Origin: Acetobacterium paludosum
GTDB lineage: Bacteria > Bacillota > Clostridia > Eubacteriales > Eubacteriaceae
Direction: 5' to 3'
Length of the DNA stretch: 64,000 nucleotides
Assembly: GCF_008086595.1 (NCBI RefSeq)
Contig: NZ_RXYA01000006.1
Span: forward strand, 124,001 to 188,000
In this document: in pieces, positions 1-8,549 of the stretch
How the letters are laid out: each line of letters opens with the position of its first letter
Numbering within the stretch: position 1 is the first letter of the stretch
The notes under the pieces: model-generated
Told to the model about the DNA's origin: nothing
Seen by the model: the letters and a program-made list of their open reading frames with translations, nothing else
Database searches by the model: none
Translations under genes and position numbers: made by a program

Positions 1-1
1 T

Positions 2-805
2 TCGAACAATTCTTTCACTCTGGAGAAAACGACACCTACCTTTGAGTATGATAATGCCGTCTTAAACAATGTATTTAAAATGAGAATAAAAAATGTCAGC
101 AATGAAAATGGAGTATCAGGAGTCATGCTTCCAACTTGGAGCAATATCGATGGGCAGGATGATATACATTGGGAACAAACAACATATATTGGAAATCATA
201 CCTGGGAAACAACGGTGGATTTAAAAAAATACAATCAAATTGTTGATACGTTTATTACCCATGCTTATCTCATTGATAAAAACGGGAATTTTGTTATGGC
301 GGCGCAATCCTCCAGAACGATTAAACAAAACACGGCAACGGTTTATGGCTACTTTGCATATCCTTTGGATACACAGTATCAGCCAAATCCGGATGATCCC
401 ACCGATTGGTTTGGAGCGAGGTGGGGAGACATTCATGAAGGGATCGACATACCGGCCGATCGATACGCTAACTGCTATTCGGTCTGCAACGGAACGGTTG
501 AAAAAGCGGGCTATTTTATGGGATATGGTAGATATGTTCGAATTCGAACGACTGACCGCTATGGAGAGAGTGTGTCTTTCTTTTATGGCCATCTTCAGGA
601 AATAAATGTCAGTGTTGGCCAAAATGTGGGAATAGGAACGAAAATTGGAGCAGTTGGCGGATCTGGTTTCGATGCCAATGGAAATTATATTGATAATGCC
701 TATGGCTCCCATCTCCATTTTGGAGCTATTGCTAATGCAGACGATGCCTGCGTTGATCCGGAAATATGGATTGATTTCCACAATCCCTACAACAATATTA
801 ATTAA
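2..805 (+). CDS. Secreted cell-wall peptidase: GBS Bsp-like repeat plus M23 domain (5' partial)
   Basis: The frame is open to the left window edge, so the N-terminus, and probably a signal peptide and more repeats, lie outside. The first ~95 visible residues resemble a GBS Bsp-like repeat (pattern VMLPTWSN..GQDDIHW...TWETTVDL), a module of Gram-positive surface proteins. The C-terminal ~130 residues form an M23 (LytM-type) metallopeptidase domain: HEGIDIP gives the first zinc-binding His/Asp and HLHFGA the last His motif. Such enzymes cut peptidoglycan cross-bridges outside the cell. An internal ATG at 80 is not a convincing start because coding similarity continues upstream of it. A hairpin terminator follows directly. 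The domain call is firm; the exact bond cleaved is unknown. Confidence 0.85.
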   Translation, partial: SNNSFTLEKTTPTFEYDNAVLNNVFKMRIKNVSNENGVSGVMLPTWSNIDGQDDIHWEQTTYIGNHTWETTVDLKKYNQIVDTFITHAYLIDKNGNFVMAAQSSRTIKQNTATVYGYFAYPLDTQYQPNPDDPTDWFGARWGDIHEGIDIPADRYANCYSVCNGTVEKAGYFMGYGRYVRIRTTDRYGESVSFFYGHLQEINVSVGQNVGIGTKIGAVGGSGFDANGNYIDNAYGSHLHFGAIANADDACVDPEIWIDFHNPYNNIN

Positions 806-807
806 AG

Positions 808-830
808 GAGACTGATGATCGTCTCTTTTT
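808..830 (+). terminator. Rho-independent terminator after the M23 peptidase gene
   Basis: GAGAC (808-812) pairs with GTCTC (821-825), followed by a run of T. It ends the upstream gene. It also shows that the next glycosyltransferase cannot sensibly start at the ATG inside it (815). Confidence 0.7.
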
Positions 831-833
831 TAT

Positions 834-862
834 TTAGAGAAAATAAGATCCTATGTTATAAT
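834..862 (+). promoter_or_regulatory. Promoter of the polysaccharide cluster (extended -10)
   Basis: TG-N-TATAAT, with the hexamer at 857-862, is a perfect extended -10. The -35 (TTAGAG, 834-839) is weak, as is common with extended -10 promoters. It sits between the terminator of the peptidase gene and the chosen start at 896. Confidence 0.5.
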
Positions 863-895
863 AAAATGAAATTATTATCATACAAGGAAGTATTT

Positions 896-1879
896 ATGAA
901 GAGTGATGTTTCTGTTATTATTCCGAATTTCAATGGAGAAAACTATATTGCCAATTGTCTTGACAGTATTCTCGATCAAAGTTTCAATCAATGGGGCCAA
1001 ATAGAAATCATTGTTGTTGATGACTGTTCCAGTGATGACAGCATCAATATTATTAAAGGATACAAAGATGTAAAGCTGAGAGAAAATGCTGTTAATTCAG
1101 GTTTTGATAAATCGGTTAATGAAGGCATCAAGGCCAGCAGCGGGAAATACTGTTTGCTTTTAAATAATGATGTGGTTGTTGATCACAATTTTGTTAAATA
1201 TTTATATGAACATATTGATAAAAATCCCAAAATATTTTCGGTTAGTTCGAAAATGATTCGTTATTTTGAACGGAATAAGCTCGATGATACAGGAGATTTT
1301 TATAACATTTTTGGTTGGGCATATAAACGCGGAGACGGAAAACGGATTGGGTCTTATCAAAAAGAGACATCGGTTTTCAGTACTTGTGCCGGAGCAGGCA
1401 TCTATCGCCGATCGATTTTGGATGAGATCGGTTTATTTGATGAAGCTTTTTTTGCCTACCTGGAAGATGTGGATATTTCTTACCGAGGGTTGATTTTTGG
1501 TTACCAAAATCAATATGAGCCTTGTGCAGTATGCTATCATATTGGAAGTGCTACTACCGCCAAGGGACAAAAGTATAGTCCTTTCAAAGTAAAAATTTCG
1601 GCAAGAAATAATATTTATATGGCTTACAAAAACATGCCATTAATTCAACTTTTGATAAATAGCCCTTTTTTAGTTGTTGGGTTTTCAATAAAATATATGC
1701 TTTTTTTAAAACGGGGCTTTGGAAAAGACTATGCTGCTGGAATTAAAGAAGGACTAAAAACCTGCTCACAGATAAAAAAGGTGCCGTTACAGTCTAAAAA
1801 TATAGGTCATTATTTTTTAATTGAAATACAGCTTATTTTTAATGTGTTTCGCTTTATTTTGAATAAACTAAGCAGATAG
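896..1879 (+). CDS. GT2-family glycosyltransferase (rhamnosyltransferase-like)
   Basis: Probably a cytoplasmic, membrane-associated enzyme that adds a sugar from a nucleotide donor to a lipid-linked surface glycan. The N-terminus starts directly with the GT-A strand (VSVIIPNFNGENYI), followed by VDDCSSDDS and the metal-binding region LLNNDVVVD. FFAYLEDVDISYRG further on is typical of WbbL-like rhamnosyltransferases. A C-terminal amphipathic or hydrophobic stretch (around residues 250-275) may anchor it. The frame is open from 815, but ATG 896 follows AAGGAAG at a good spacing and gives the family-typical N-terminus, whereas 815 lies inside a terminator and upstream of the promoter. Sugar specificity cannot be read from the sequence. 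Confidence 0.85.
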   Translation: MKSDVSVIIPNFNGENYIANCLDSILDQSFNQWGQIEIIVVDDCSSDDSINIIKGYKDVKLRENAVNSGFDKSVNEGIKASSGKYCLLLNNDVVVDHNFVKYLYEHIDKNPKIFSVSSKMIRYFERNKLDDTGDFYNIFGWAYKRGDGKRIGSYQKETSVFSTCAGAGIYRRSILDEIGLFDEAFFAYLEDVDISYRGLIFGYQNQYEPCAVCYHIGSATTAKGQKYSPFKVKISARNNIYMAYKNMPLIQLLINSPFLVVGFSIKYMLFLKRGFGKDYAAGIKEGLKTCSQIKKVPLQSKNIGHYFLIEIQLIFNVFRFILNKLSR

Positions 1880-1907
1880 GTCTGAAATTCATTCTTTTCT
1901 TCCATAA

Positions 1908-1928
1908 TTGAAAAGTGCGTGGTATAAT
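1908..1928 (+). promoter_or_regulatory. Extended -10 promoter before second glycosyltransferase
   Basis: TGG-TATAAT (TATAAT at 1923-1928) matches an extended -10 element 44 bases before the ATG at 1972. No good -35 lies at 17-bp spacing, and a TTGAAA at 1908 is too close to be one. It may give the downstream genes their own transcript. Confidence 0.4.
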
Positions 1929-1971
1929 ATAGTGTCTTTTGGATGAAAAAATAGCATAAGAAAGGCTTAAA

Positions 1972-2838
1972 ATGGATTTATCAATTATCATTGTTAATTA
2001 TAAAACACAGCAAATGACATCAGATTGTATTGACTCAATTATGAAAAGCAATACAAAAGGATTTGACTACGAAATAATTGTCGTGGATAATGCTTCGGAA
2101 GATGGCAGTATTGAAGCAATTGAAAAGCAGTTTCCGCAAGTAAGAACAATCACAAACCAAGAAAATCTTGGCTTTTCCAAGGCAAATAATATGGGCATAA
2201 AAATCGCGGATGGCGATTATATTCTGTTGCTGAATTCTGACACAATTGTGGAATTCAATACGTTAAAAGGAGCACTTCAGTTTATAAAAGATCATCATCA
2301 CATTGGCGCTTTAGGTTGTAAAATACTCCTGCCGTCAGGAAAGCTGGATGCGGCCTGTAAGCGGAGCTTTCCAACTCCGGCCAACGGTATTTATCACAGC
2401 TTGAATCTGGATACGGCCTTTCCGGATAACGTGCGCTTTGGAGCTTATAATCTCACGTTTGCAGATGAAAACAAAACGAGCTCCATCGATTGTATCATGG
2501 GGGCCTTTATGATGGTTCCCCGGAAGGTGATTGACAAGGTTGGCATGCTGGATGAGGATTATTTTATGTATGGGGAAGATGTGGATTGGTGTTATCGCAT
2601 AAAAAATGCCGGTTACCAAATCATGTATTATCCGGAGGTTCGAATTTTTCATCATAAAAAGGCCAGCGGTATTGGCAAGCGAAATCCCAAAGTGATCGAA
2701 GCCTTTTATGATTCCATGGGAATTTTCTACAACAAACATTATCAAAAGAGGTATAGCAAATTTACACGGTGGTGTGTGATTACCGGAACAGCTGTAATGA
2801 AAAAAATGGCGCTGTACAAAAATAAACGAAGAAAATAG
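1972..2838 (+). CDS. GT2-family glycosyltransferase (WbbL/rhamnosyltransferase type)
   Basis: Predicted cytoplasmic GT-A fold enzyme for surface polysaccharide assembly. Visible motifs are LSIIIVNYKT at the N-terminus, VVDNASEDGS, the LLNSDT metal/nucleotide site, and YGEDVDWCYRIK, the acidic catalytic-region motif of rhamnosyltransferase-like GT2 enzymes. At 288 residues it has normal length. It lies 25 bases upstream of the priming glycosyltransferase, consistent with one operon. It is related in architecture to the preceding gene but clearly divergent, so the two probably add different residues. The acceptor and donor are unknown. Confidence 0.87.
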   Translation: MDLSIIIVNYKTQQMTSDCIDSIMKSNTKGFDYEIIVVDNASEDGSIEAIEKQFPQVRTITNQENLGFSKANNMGIKIADGDYILLLNSDTIVEFNTLKGALQFIKDHHHIGALGCKILLPSGKLDAACKRSFPTPANGIYHSLNLDTAFPDNVRFGAYNLTFADENKTSSIDCIMGAFMMVPRKVIDKVGMLDEDYFMYGEDVDWCYRIKNAGYQIMYYPEVRIFHHKKASGIGKRNPKVIEAFYDSMGIFYNKHYQKRYSKFTRWCVITGTAVMKKMALYKNKRRK

Positions 2839-2862
2839 AAGACAAATGAGGGGAAACTAAAA

Positions 2863-4260
2863 ATGATCAAGAGCAATCAGCGCTTTTTTAATTTTATACT
2901 GGTATTGTTTGATATCGTCGTTGTTACCATATCTTTATTGTTGGCGTGGTACATTCGGTTTGTATCGCCCTTTTTTGATGATGGGGTCCGTACCATGGAT
3001 CTTGGTGCTTATTTGGATCTGCTATTTGTTATCATACCACTTTATCTTATTTTATTTGCTGCTTTTGGACTATATAAGCCCTATCGAAAACAACCATTTT
3101 ATAAAGAGTGCCGAGAAATAATTGTTTCAAATATCATCGGCATCACGATCGTAATGGCGATCCTGTTCACCGGAAAGAACATCCATTTTTCCCGATACAT
3201 GCTGGGAATGTTTTTTGCGTTCTCAACCATTTTGATGATGATTGAACGTGGCTTAATCAGAAAGATTTTACGAATGGCCCGCGAGCGGGGATTCAATATC
3301 AAGTATATTATCATTGTTGGAGCCGGAAGCATCGGTCAGACTTTTGCCACGAAAATTATCGGGGACCGACAACTTGGCTATAAAATCACCGGTTATGTTG
3401 ATGACTATTATCATAAAATGGAAAAAAACGGGATTCCTATTTTAGGTACGACTCATGAAATGAATGAAATCCTTGAAGAATATCAGGTGGATGAAGTGAT
3501 CATCGCGCTGCCGAATACCAGTTATAAACGGATTGATGAAGTGATTGATATTTGTGAATATCAGGGAATAAAAACCCAAATTATACCGGATTATTTTCAT
3601 TTGATTCAAGGGACAAAAGCTTACTTTGATGAACTGGATGGGATACCACTGATTAATACGCGTTATATCCCATTGGATCAACCCTTCAACAATTGGATAA
3701 AACGGATTGCAGATATCATTCTTTCATTGATCATCTTGATTTTGGTTTCGCCAATTATGCTGGTGACGGCAATTCTTGTAAAACTAACATCGCCCGGCCC
3801 GGTTATTTATAAGCAGATACGGGTGGGCATGGGACGCAAAGAATTTTGGATTTATAAGTTCAGATCGATGCGATGTAATGCATCTGTTCCCGGTGATATT
3901 GGGTGGACCACAGAGGATGATCCGAGAAAAACAAAATTTGGGTCGTTTATCCGGAAAACGAGTATTGACGAGTTGCCACAGTTTTTTAATGTTTTAAAGG
4001 GGGATATGAGCATTGTTGGGCCAAGGCCGGAAAGACCCCATTATGTGACTCAGTTTCAGCATGAGATTCCGAAATACATGATTAAACATCATGTTCGGCC
4101 CGGAATCACCGGCTGGGCACAGGTTAACGGCTGGCGTGGTGATACTTCAATTCACAAACGGATTCAGTTTGATATTGAATATATTGAAAAATGGACACTG
4201 TGGTTTGATGTAAAAATATTTTTTATGACGTTTAAAGCGGTGTTTGAAAGTGGATATTAA
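2863..4260 (+). CDS. Polyprenyl glycosylphosphotransferase (WcaJ-type priming enzyme)
   Basis: Membrane enzyme that transfers a sugar-1-phosphate, most often glucose or galactose, to undecaprenyl phosphate and so starts a repeat unit. Four to five N-terminal membrane segments (residues ~8-125) are followed by a nucleotide-binding-like CoA_binding_3 domain (~145-250, IIVGAGSIGQ). The catalytic bacterial sugar transferase domain (~277-465) shows the conserved KRIADI entry helix, SPGPVIYKQ.RVG, KFRSM, DELPQ..NVLKGDMSIVGPRP and RPGITGWAQVNG. Its 465 residues match full-length WcaJ/CpsE enzymes. It marks the cluster as undecaprenyl-linked glycan synthesis. The sugar is unproven. Confidence 0.93.
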   Translation: MIKSNQRFFNFILVLFDIVVVTISLLLAWYIRFVSPFFDDGVRTMDLGAYLDLLFVIIPLYLILFAAFGLYKPYRKQPFYKECREIIVSNIIGITIVMAILFTGKNIHFSRYMLGMFFAFSTILMMIERGLIRKILRMARERGFNIKYIIIVGAGSIGQTFATKIIGDRQLGYKITGYVDDYYHKMEKNGIPILGTTHEMNEILEEYQVDEVIIALPNTSYKRIDEVIDICEYQGIKTQIIPDYFHLIQGTKAYFDELDGIPLINTRYIPLDQPFNNWIKRIADIILSLIILILVSPIMLVTAILVKLTSPGPVIYKQIRVGMGRKEFWIYKFRSMRCNASVPGDIGWTTEDDPRKTKFGSFIRKTSIDELPQFFNVLKGDMSIVGPRPERPHYVTQFQHEIPKYMIKHHVRPGITGWAQVNGWRGDTSIHKRIQFDIEYIEKWTLWFDVKIFFMTFKAVFESGY

Positions 4261-4283
4261 GTGTCCATAAGTGAAAGGATTTT

Positions 4284-4631
4284 ATGATTATATTATTTTT
4301 ATGTTATTTAGTTTGTACGGTGAGCGGATTGACATTGGTAAAGGTTGGAGCGAATAATAATGCATTTGCCTTAAACAGCAGTTTTTTTAATTTATCGTTG
4401 TCCTATACAACGTTATTAGGACTGTTTCTTTATATCATTAGTTTCTTAATGTGGATAGTAATTGTGCAGAAATACAACTTGAGTTACATTGCACCAATGG
4501 CAACGGGTTTATCACAAGTACTGATCATTCTGGCTTCGATTTTTATCTTAGGAGAGAATATTGGGACATTTCAATGGCTGGGGATTGCCTGTGTTTTAGG
4601 TGGGGTAGTTCTGATGAATATTAAAGGATGA
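4284..4631 (+). CDS. Small EamA/DMT-type membrane protein (possible lipid-sugar flippase)
   Basis: A 115-residue protein of four predicted membrane helices, the size of SMR or ArnE/ArnF half-transporters rather than the ten-helix EamA proteins. The C-terminal part (LGENIGTFQWLGIACVLGG) is the typical end of an EamA/DMT repeat. It precedes a DPM-synthase-like glycosyltransferase by 7 bases. In three-component glycosylation systems a small multi-pass protein next to such a transferase flips the undecaprenyl-phosphate sugar, so that role is inferred here from context. A cation or drug exporter is the alternative. Confidence 0.7.
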   Translation: MIILFLCYLVCTVSGLTLVKVGANNNAFALNSSFFNLSLSYTTLLGLFLYIISFLMWIVIVQKYNLSYIAPMATGLSQVLIILASIFILGENIGTFQWLGIACVLGGVVLMNIKG

Positions 4632-4638
4632 TGGTCGA

Positions 4639-5361
4639 ATGAAAGTATTAATGATTATACCAGCTTATAATGAAGCGATGAATTTAGAAAATGTTGTTGA
4701 AGATATAAATTCGAATTTTAAGGAAGCAGACATATTATTTGTAAATGATTGCTCCAAAGATAATACTTTGGAAGTAATAAAAAAGATAAAAAATGTTGAA
4801 TATGTTGATTTGCCTATAAATTTAGGCTATTCTTATGCCGTTCAAACCGGATTGAAGTATGCAGTTGAATATGGTTATGATTATCTTATTCAATTTGATG
4901 GAGATGGACAGCATTTAGCTTCAGAAGCAAAAAAAATGTATGAATATGCTTTGGATAAAGATATTGGAGTTGTGATCGGCTCCCGATTTTTAAAAGAAAC
5001 ATCTTATTCACATTCTTTTTTTAGAAAAGTTGGAACGGGATTATTTCAAAAAATAATCAAAATGTTGACTGGGAAAAAAATATCGGACCCAACATCAGGT
5101 CTTCAAGTTATTAAACGGGATGTTTTTTTGCCCCTTTCAAAAATGTATGGCTATCCAGAATTCCCAGATGCAAATCTATTGATTCAACTAATTTATCAAG
5201 GGGTAACAATTGACGAAATTCCAGTTGAAATGAAGAATCGGGAATTTGGAGAAAGTATGCACGGGGGGATTATAAAACCGATAAAATATATGATAAAAAT
5301 GTTTTATTACATTATCATTGTATTCGCAACAAATTTATATGGAAAGGCTAATAAAAAATGA
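4639..5361 (+). CDS. GT2 glycosyltransferase, dolichyl/undecaprenyl-phosphate-sugar synthase type
   Basis: GT-A fold enzyme expected to make an undecaprenyl-phosphate monosaccharide. Motifs: LMIIPAYNEAMNL at the N-terminus, FVNDCSKDNT, the catalytic FDGDGQH, IGSRF, and DPTSGLQ. This is the signature order of DPM1/GtrB-like enzymes that act on a polyprenyl phosphate. At 240 residues it is short and lacks C-terminal membrane helices. Its stop codon overlaps the start of the DUF2304 gene (ATGA, 5358-5361), a pairing seen repeatedly in such clusters. The sugar is unknown. Confidence 0.85.
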   Translation: MKVLMIIPAYNEAMNLENVVEDINSNFKEADILFVNDCSKDNTLEVIKKIKNVEYVDLPINLGYSYAVQTGLKYAVEYGYDYLIQFDGDGQHLASEAKKMYEYALDKDIGVVIGSRFLKETSYSHSFFRKVGTGLFQKIIKMLTGKKISDPTSGLQVIKRDVFLPLSKMYGYPEFPDANLLIQLIYQGVTIDEIPVEMKNREFGESMHGGIIKPIKYMIKMFYYIIIVFATNLYGKANKK

Positions 5362-5723
5362 TAACAAATTTATTTTATATTGCAATTGGCATTTTGTTGA
5401 TTGGTTTTATTTTTATTAATGTACAAAAACATATGATGTCTGAAGGCGAAAGCATTTTATGGATGGTTGGTGCATTTTTCATTTTAATATTAGCGATCTT
5501 TCCTGATATTATAATATTTTTAGCCAATTTGGTAGGAATTACATATGCACCTTCATTGCTGTTCTTTTTAACATCAATTTTCTTATTGATTTTTTCATTT
5601 AGGAACAGTCAACAATTAAGTATTCTTGCTGAAAAAAATAAAGAGCTTATTCAATTTAATGCTTTATTAGAAAAGAGAGTAAGGGCTCTGGAAGCTTTCA
5701 GAACCGAGAATAAAATAAAATGA
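5358..5723 (+). CDS. DUF2304 family membrane protein
   Basis: A 121-residue protein with three hydrophobic helices (about residues 3-22, 35-58, 65-85) and a charged, probably coiled-coil tail (AEKNKELIQFNALLEKRVRALEA). The length, helix pattern and position directly after a DPM-synthase-like GT2 gene match DUF2304. It is translationally coupled on both sides through four-base overlaps (5358-5361 and 5720-5723). It may anchor or assist the upstream soluble transferase at the membrane, but this is inference; no biochemical role is known to me. Confidence 0.75.
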   Translation: MITNLFYIAIGILLIGFIFINVQKHMMSEGESILWMVGAFFILILAIFPDIIIFLANLVGITYAPSLLFFLTSIFLLIFSFRNSQQLSILAEKNKELIQFNALLEKRVRALEAFRTENKIK

Positions 5724-6496
5724 AAAAGCATATATTTGTGATTTGCGCATATGGAAAATCTCGCTTTTTAGAAGAGTGTGTCGATTCAATCCTAAAACAG
5801 ACAGCAAAAGAAAACATTATCATATCGACCGCAACACCCAATGAACTGATTGAAGGAGTAGGAAAGAAATATCAAATAGAAATCAGAACGCATGATGTTA
5901 GTGGCATCGGGATTGATTGGAATTCCGGATATGAATGTGCAGATTCTAAATATGTCACGTTGGTTCATCAAGATGATGTATATAAAGAAGATTATCAAGA
6001 AAAGATATTAATGAGTATGGATAAAAATGAAGATAGTCTAATTGCATTTTCTAATTATCGTGAAATCAGAAAAGATGAAATCGTTTCTCCAAATAGAAAT
6101 ATTAAGATAAAAGAGCTGATGCTTTCTCCATTAAAACATGCAAATCGCAATCGCTTTATTAGAAGAAGAATACTTTCTCTTGGAAATCCTATTTGTTGTC
6201 CATCTGTGACTTATAACAAAAGTTTGTTAAATAATTTTGCTTTTGATATGGAGCTAAATACTAATTTAGATTGGGCAGCATGGGAAAAAGTTTCTAAATA
6301 CAAGGGAAGATTTATATATGTATCTGAACCCCTGATGTACCATAGAATTCATGAAGACAGTGAAACATCTAATACAATTGAAAACAAGAAAAGAGCTGAA
6401 GAAGATTTATTGTTGCTGAAAAAATTTTGGCCTTCACCCATTGCAAATTTTATATTTCATTTTTATAAAAGCAGTGAAAAATCAAACGTGTTATAA
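5720..6496 (+). CDS. GT2-family glycosyltransferase
   Basis: A 258-residue predicted GT-A enzyme. It begins HIFVICAYGKSRFLEECVDSIL, close to the GT2 first strand and helix. HQDDVY takes the place of the metal-binding DxD region, and LDWAAWEKVS near residue 190 resembles the acceptor-side acidic motif. Its start overlaps the DUF2304 stop by four bases. It is very AT-rich, like its neighbours up to about 8.4 kb, which may indicate a separately acquired block. Donor and acceptor are not predictable. Confidence 0.78.
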   Translation: MKKHIFVICAYGKSRFLEECVDSILKQTAKENIIISTATPNELIEGVGKKYQIEIRTHDVSGIGIDWNSGYECADSKYVTLVHQDDVYKEDYQEKILMSMDKNEDSLIAFSNYREIRKDEIVSPNRNIKIKELMLSPLKHANRNRFIRRRILSLGNPICCPSVTYNKSLLNNFAFDMELNTNLDWAAWEKVSKYKGRFIYVSEPLMYHRIHEDSETSNTIENKKRAEEDLLLLKKFWPSPIANFIFHFYKSSEKSNVL

Positions 6497-6530
6497 AAAT
6501 TGAAAACCAGAATTAAATTATGGTATAGAG

Positions 6531-8387
6531 ATGAAAAAAAAATTAGTAGTAACCGGTATTATAATAATTATATTATCTCTCATTATAGAGATTTTTATCT
6601 TCAACTTGAATTTTTTTATTAGAGGAAATGAAAGTGAAAGAATTTCGAAAATAACATCTGACAATCTTATGGTTCTTGAAAATGGAAATTATAAAATACT
6701 TGAAAATGGGGCATCTATTCGCTTTGATGACATCAATAATTTTATTAATAAATTAGAATTTAAGACGAATTCATTTAATAAAAATGTTAATATTCAAATT
6801 GCTTATAATGGCATAATAAAAGCAGACAATATTAATAATATCGATAAAAAAAGTATCTGTATCAATGACTGGGTTGATTCTATTCAAATAACTTTCCTGG
6901 ATGGAAAAGGGCAAGAAATTTATATGGATGAATTTTTTGAAGCTAATTATTTTCAATTCAATCCTTTTAGATTTTTGATGATATTATTGTTTTTTATATT
7001 ATCGGGAGTAGTTGGTTATACCGTTTTTAATAAAGAAAAAATAAAACTGGAAGTAGTATTTCTAATTTTAATTTTATGCTTTGGGTTATTAAATTCAATC
7101 ATGACACCTATATTTTATTCCTGGGATGAAGCGGAACATTTTATAAGGGCTTATAATTTAGCGAATAACAATTTAGTAATGCAAGACGGAGATAAAATAG
7201 CATATCCGAGTCATTTAAAAGAATTTTTTGATAAAAAGCTTCAAATTGAAAACCCCAATTATCGTACATTTGAAGAATATAGTGTTGTTACACAAAAAAA
7301 TTTATCAGTAAATTATGCTGATACTGAAATGGCATATTATCCGAGTACAGCAATTAGTTATACATTTATTCCTTACTTGTTCAGCTCACTCGGTATAGTA
7401 ATTAGCAAAATAATGAATTTCCCTTTTTTAATTTCTTTTTATTTTGGGAGAGCGTTTAATTTGTTGATGTATGCAGCACTTGTTTATTTTGCCATCAAAA
7501 TTATTCCATGTGGGAAAAAGCTATTATTTTTATGTGCCTTACTGCCAACAATTGTTTTTCAGGCAGCTTCCTACTCAGCTGATGTTGTAATTAATGGTTT
7601 ATGCTTTTTTGTTTTTGCATTGATTATAAAATTGAGCGTTGAGAAAAAGACGCTGGGAATAATTGATTTAGTAATGATGTGTAGTTGCTTTGTTTTAATA
7701 ACAGCGAGTAAGTTAGCTTACGTACCCATCTTCCTGCTAGTAATGATTTTAAAACACGACAATTTTACTACCAGAAAAAAAGAATGGATTATAAAAATTA
7801 GTATCTTTTTATTGGGATGTTTAACTTTTGTGGGTGCTTTTATATATGGGCAAAAGTTTGGATTATCTCAATGGAACATTCCCGGAGTTAATGCTAAAGA
7901 ACAGATAATATCAATAATTTATAATCCCATAAATTATGCTGCGGTAATACTAAGGACAATTATGACACAAAAGGAATATCTGCTAGGCGGAGCGAGTGTT
8001 TCATTGGCATACATTGGATATTTAGGAAGAGATGCATTGTTAATTGTATTTTTTATGTTATTCTTAATATCAGGAATTGATACAGATAACAGCACGTCAA
8101 TAATAAAAATTCGTGACAGAGGAATTATCTTTATGGTTTGTTTGCTGACTGTAGGTTTGTCAATGACAGCTTTGTATATTACATTCACACCTGTTAAAAA
8201 TACTACAGTATTAGGATTTCAGGGGCGTTATCTCATCCCATTGATATTTCCGTTTTTGTTTTTGTTTCAAAGAAAAGCAAATAGTACTTCAGTCAAATCG
8301 GAAATAGTGAATACAATCGTGATTTTGTTTTCGGTATGTATTTTATTCATTTCAATCGTGTATGTTTTTAATCTCTATTATGTCTGA
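6531..8387 (+). CDS. DUF2142 family polytopic membrane protein
   Basis: A 618-residue protein with an N-terminal helix, a ~120-residue extracytoplasmic segment, and then about eleven membrane helices. The segment YSWDEAEHFIRAYNLANN, soon after the second helix, is the DUF2142 hallmark: an acidic pair in the first large outer loop, the place where GT-C glycosyltransferases hold catalytic acids. I therefore suspect a transferase that uses an undecaprenyl-phosphate sugar on the outer face of the membrane, but this is inference from topology and neighbours. It is 34 bases downstream of the GT2 gene. Confidence 0.75.
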   Translation: MKKKLVVTGIIIIILSLIIEIFIFNLNFFIRGNESERISKITSDNLMVLENGNYKILENGASIRFDDINNFINKLEFKTNSFNKNVNIQIAYNGIIKADNINNIDKKSICINDWVDSIQITFLDGKGQEIYMDEFFEANYFQFNPFRFLMILLFFILSGVVGYTVFNKEKIKLEVVFLILILCFGLLNSIMTPIFYSWDEAEHFIRAYNLANNNLVMQDGDKIAYPSHLKEFFDKKLQIENPNYRTFEEYSVVTQKNLSVNYADTEMAYYPSTAISYTFIPYLFSSLGIVISKIMNFPFLISFYFGRAFNLLMYAALVYFAIKIIPCGKKLLFLCALLPTIVFQAASYSADVVINGLCFFVFALIIKLSVEKKTLGIIDLVMMCSCFVLITASKLAYVPIFLLVMILKHDNFTTRKKEWIIKISIFLLGCLTFVGAFIYGQKFGLSQWNIPGVNAKEQIISIIYNPINYAAVILRTIMTQKEYLLGGASVSLAYIGYLGRDALLIVFFMLFLISGIDTDNSTSIIKIRDRGIIFMVCLLTVGLSMTALYITFTPVKNTTVLGFQGRYLIPLIFPFLFLFQRKANSTSVKSEIVNTIVILFSVCILFISIVYVFNLYYV

Positions 8388-8549
8388 AAGATAGAGCAAT
8401 AATATTTTAGTCCAAATAATTAAGGATATTGTGATTTTAAATGCATAAATAATGAATTGATATGAGAACCTTAAGATAAATAATGTAATATTGTCGAGAA
8501 AATAAAATTTAATCAAATTGACATTTAGATAGAAAAATAGGAGTATATT

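Noticed and set aside
221-781. Long minus-strand frame opposite the M23 peptidase
   Set aside because: It is antisense to clear catalytic motifs and has no family-like pattern or ribosome site.
815-895. Upstream in-frame start for the first glycosyltransferase
   Set aside because: It lies inside the preceding terminator and before the promoter; ATG 896 has a proper ribosome site and the family N-terminus.
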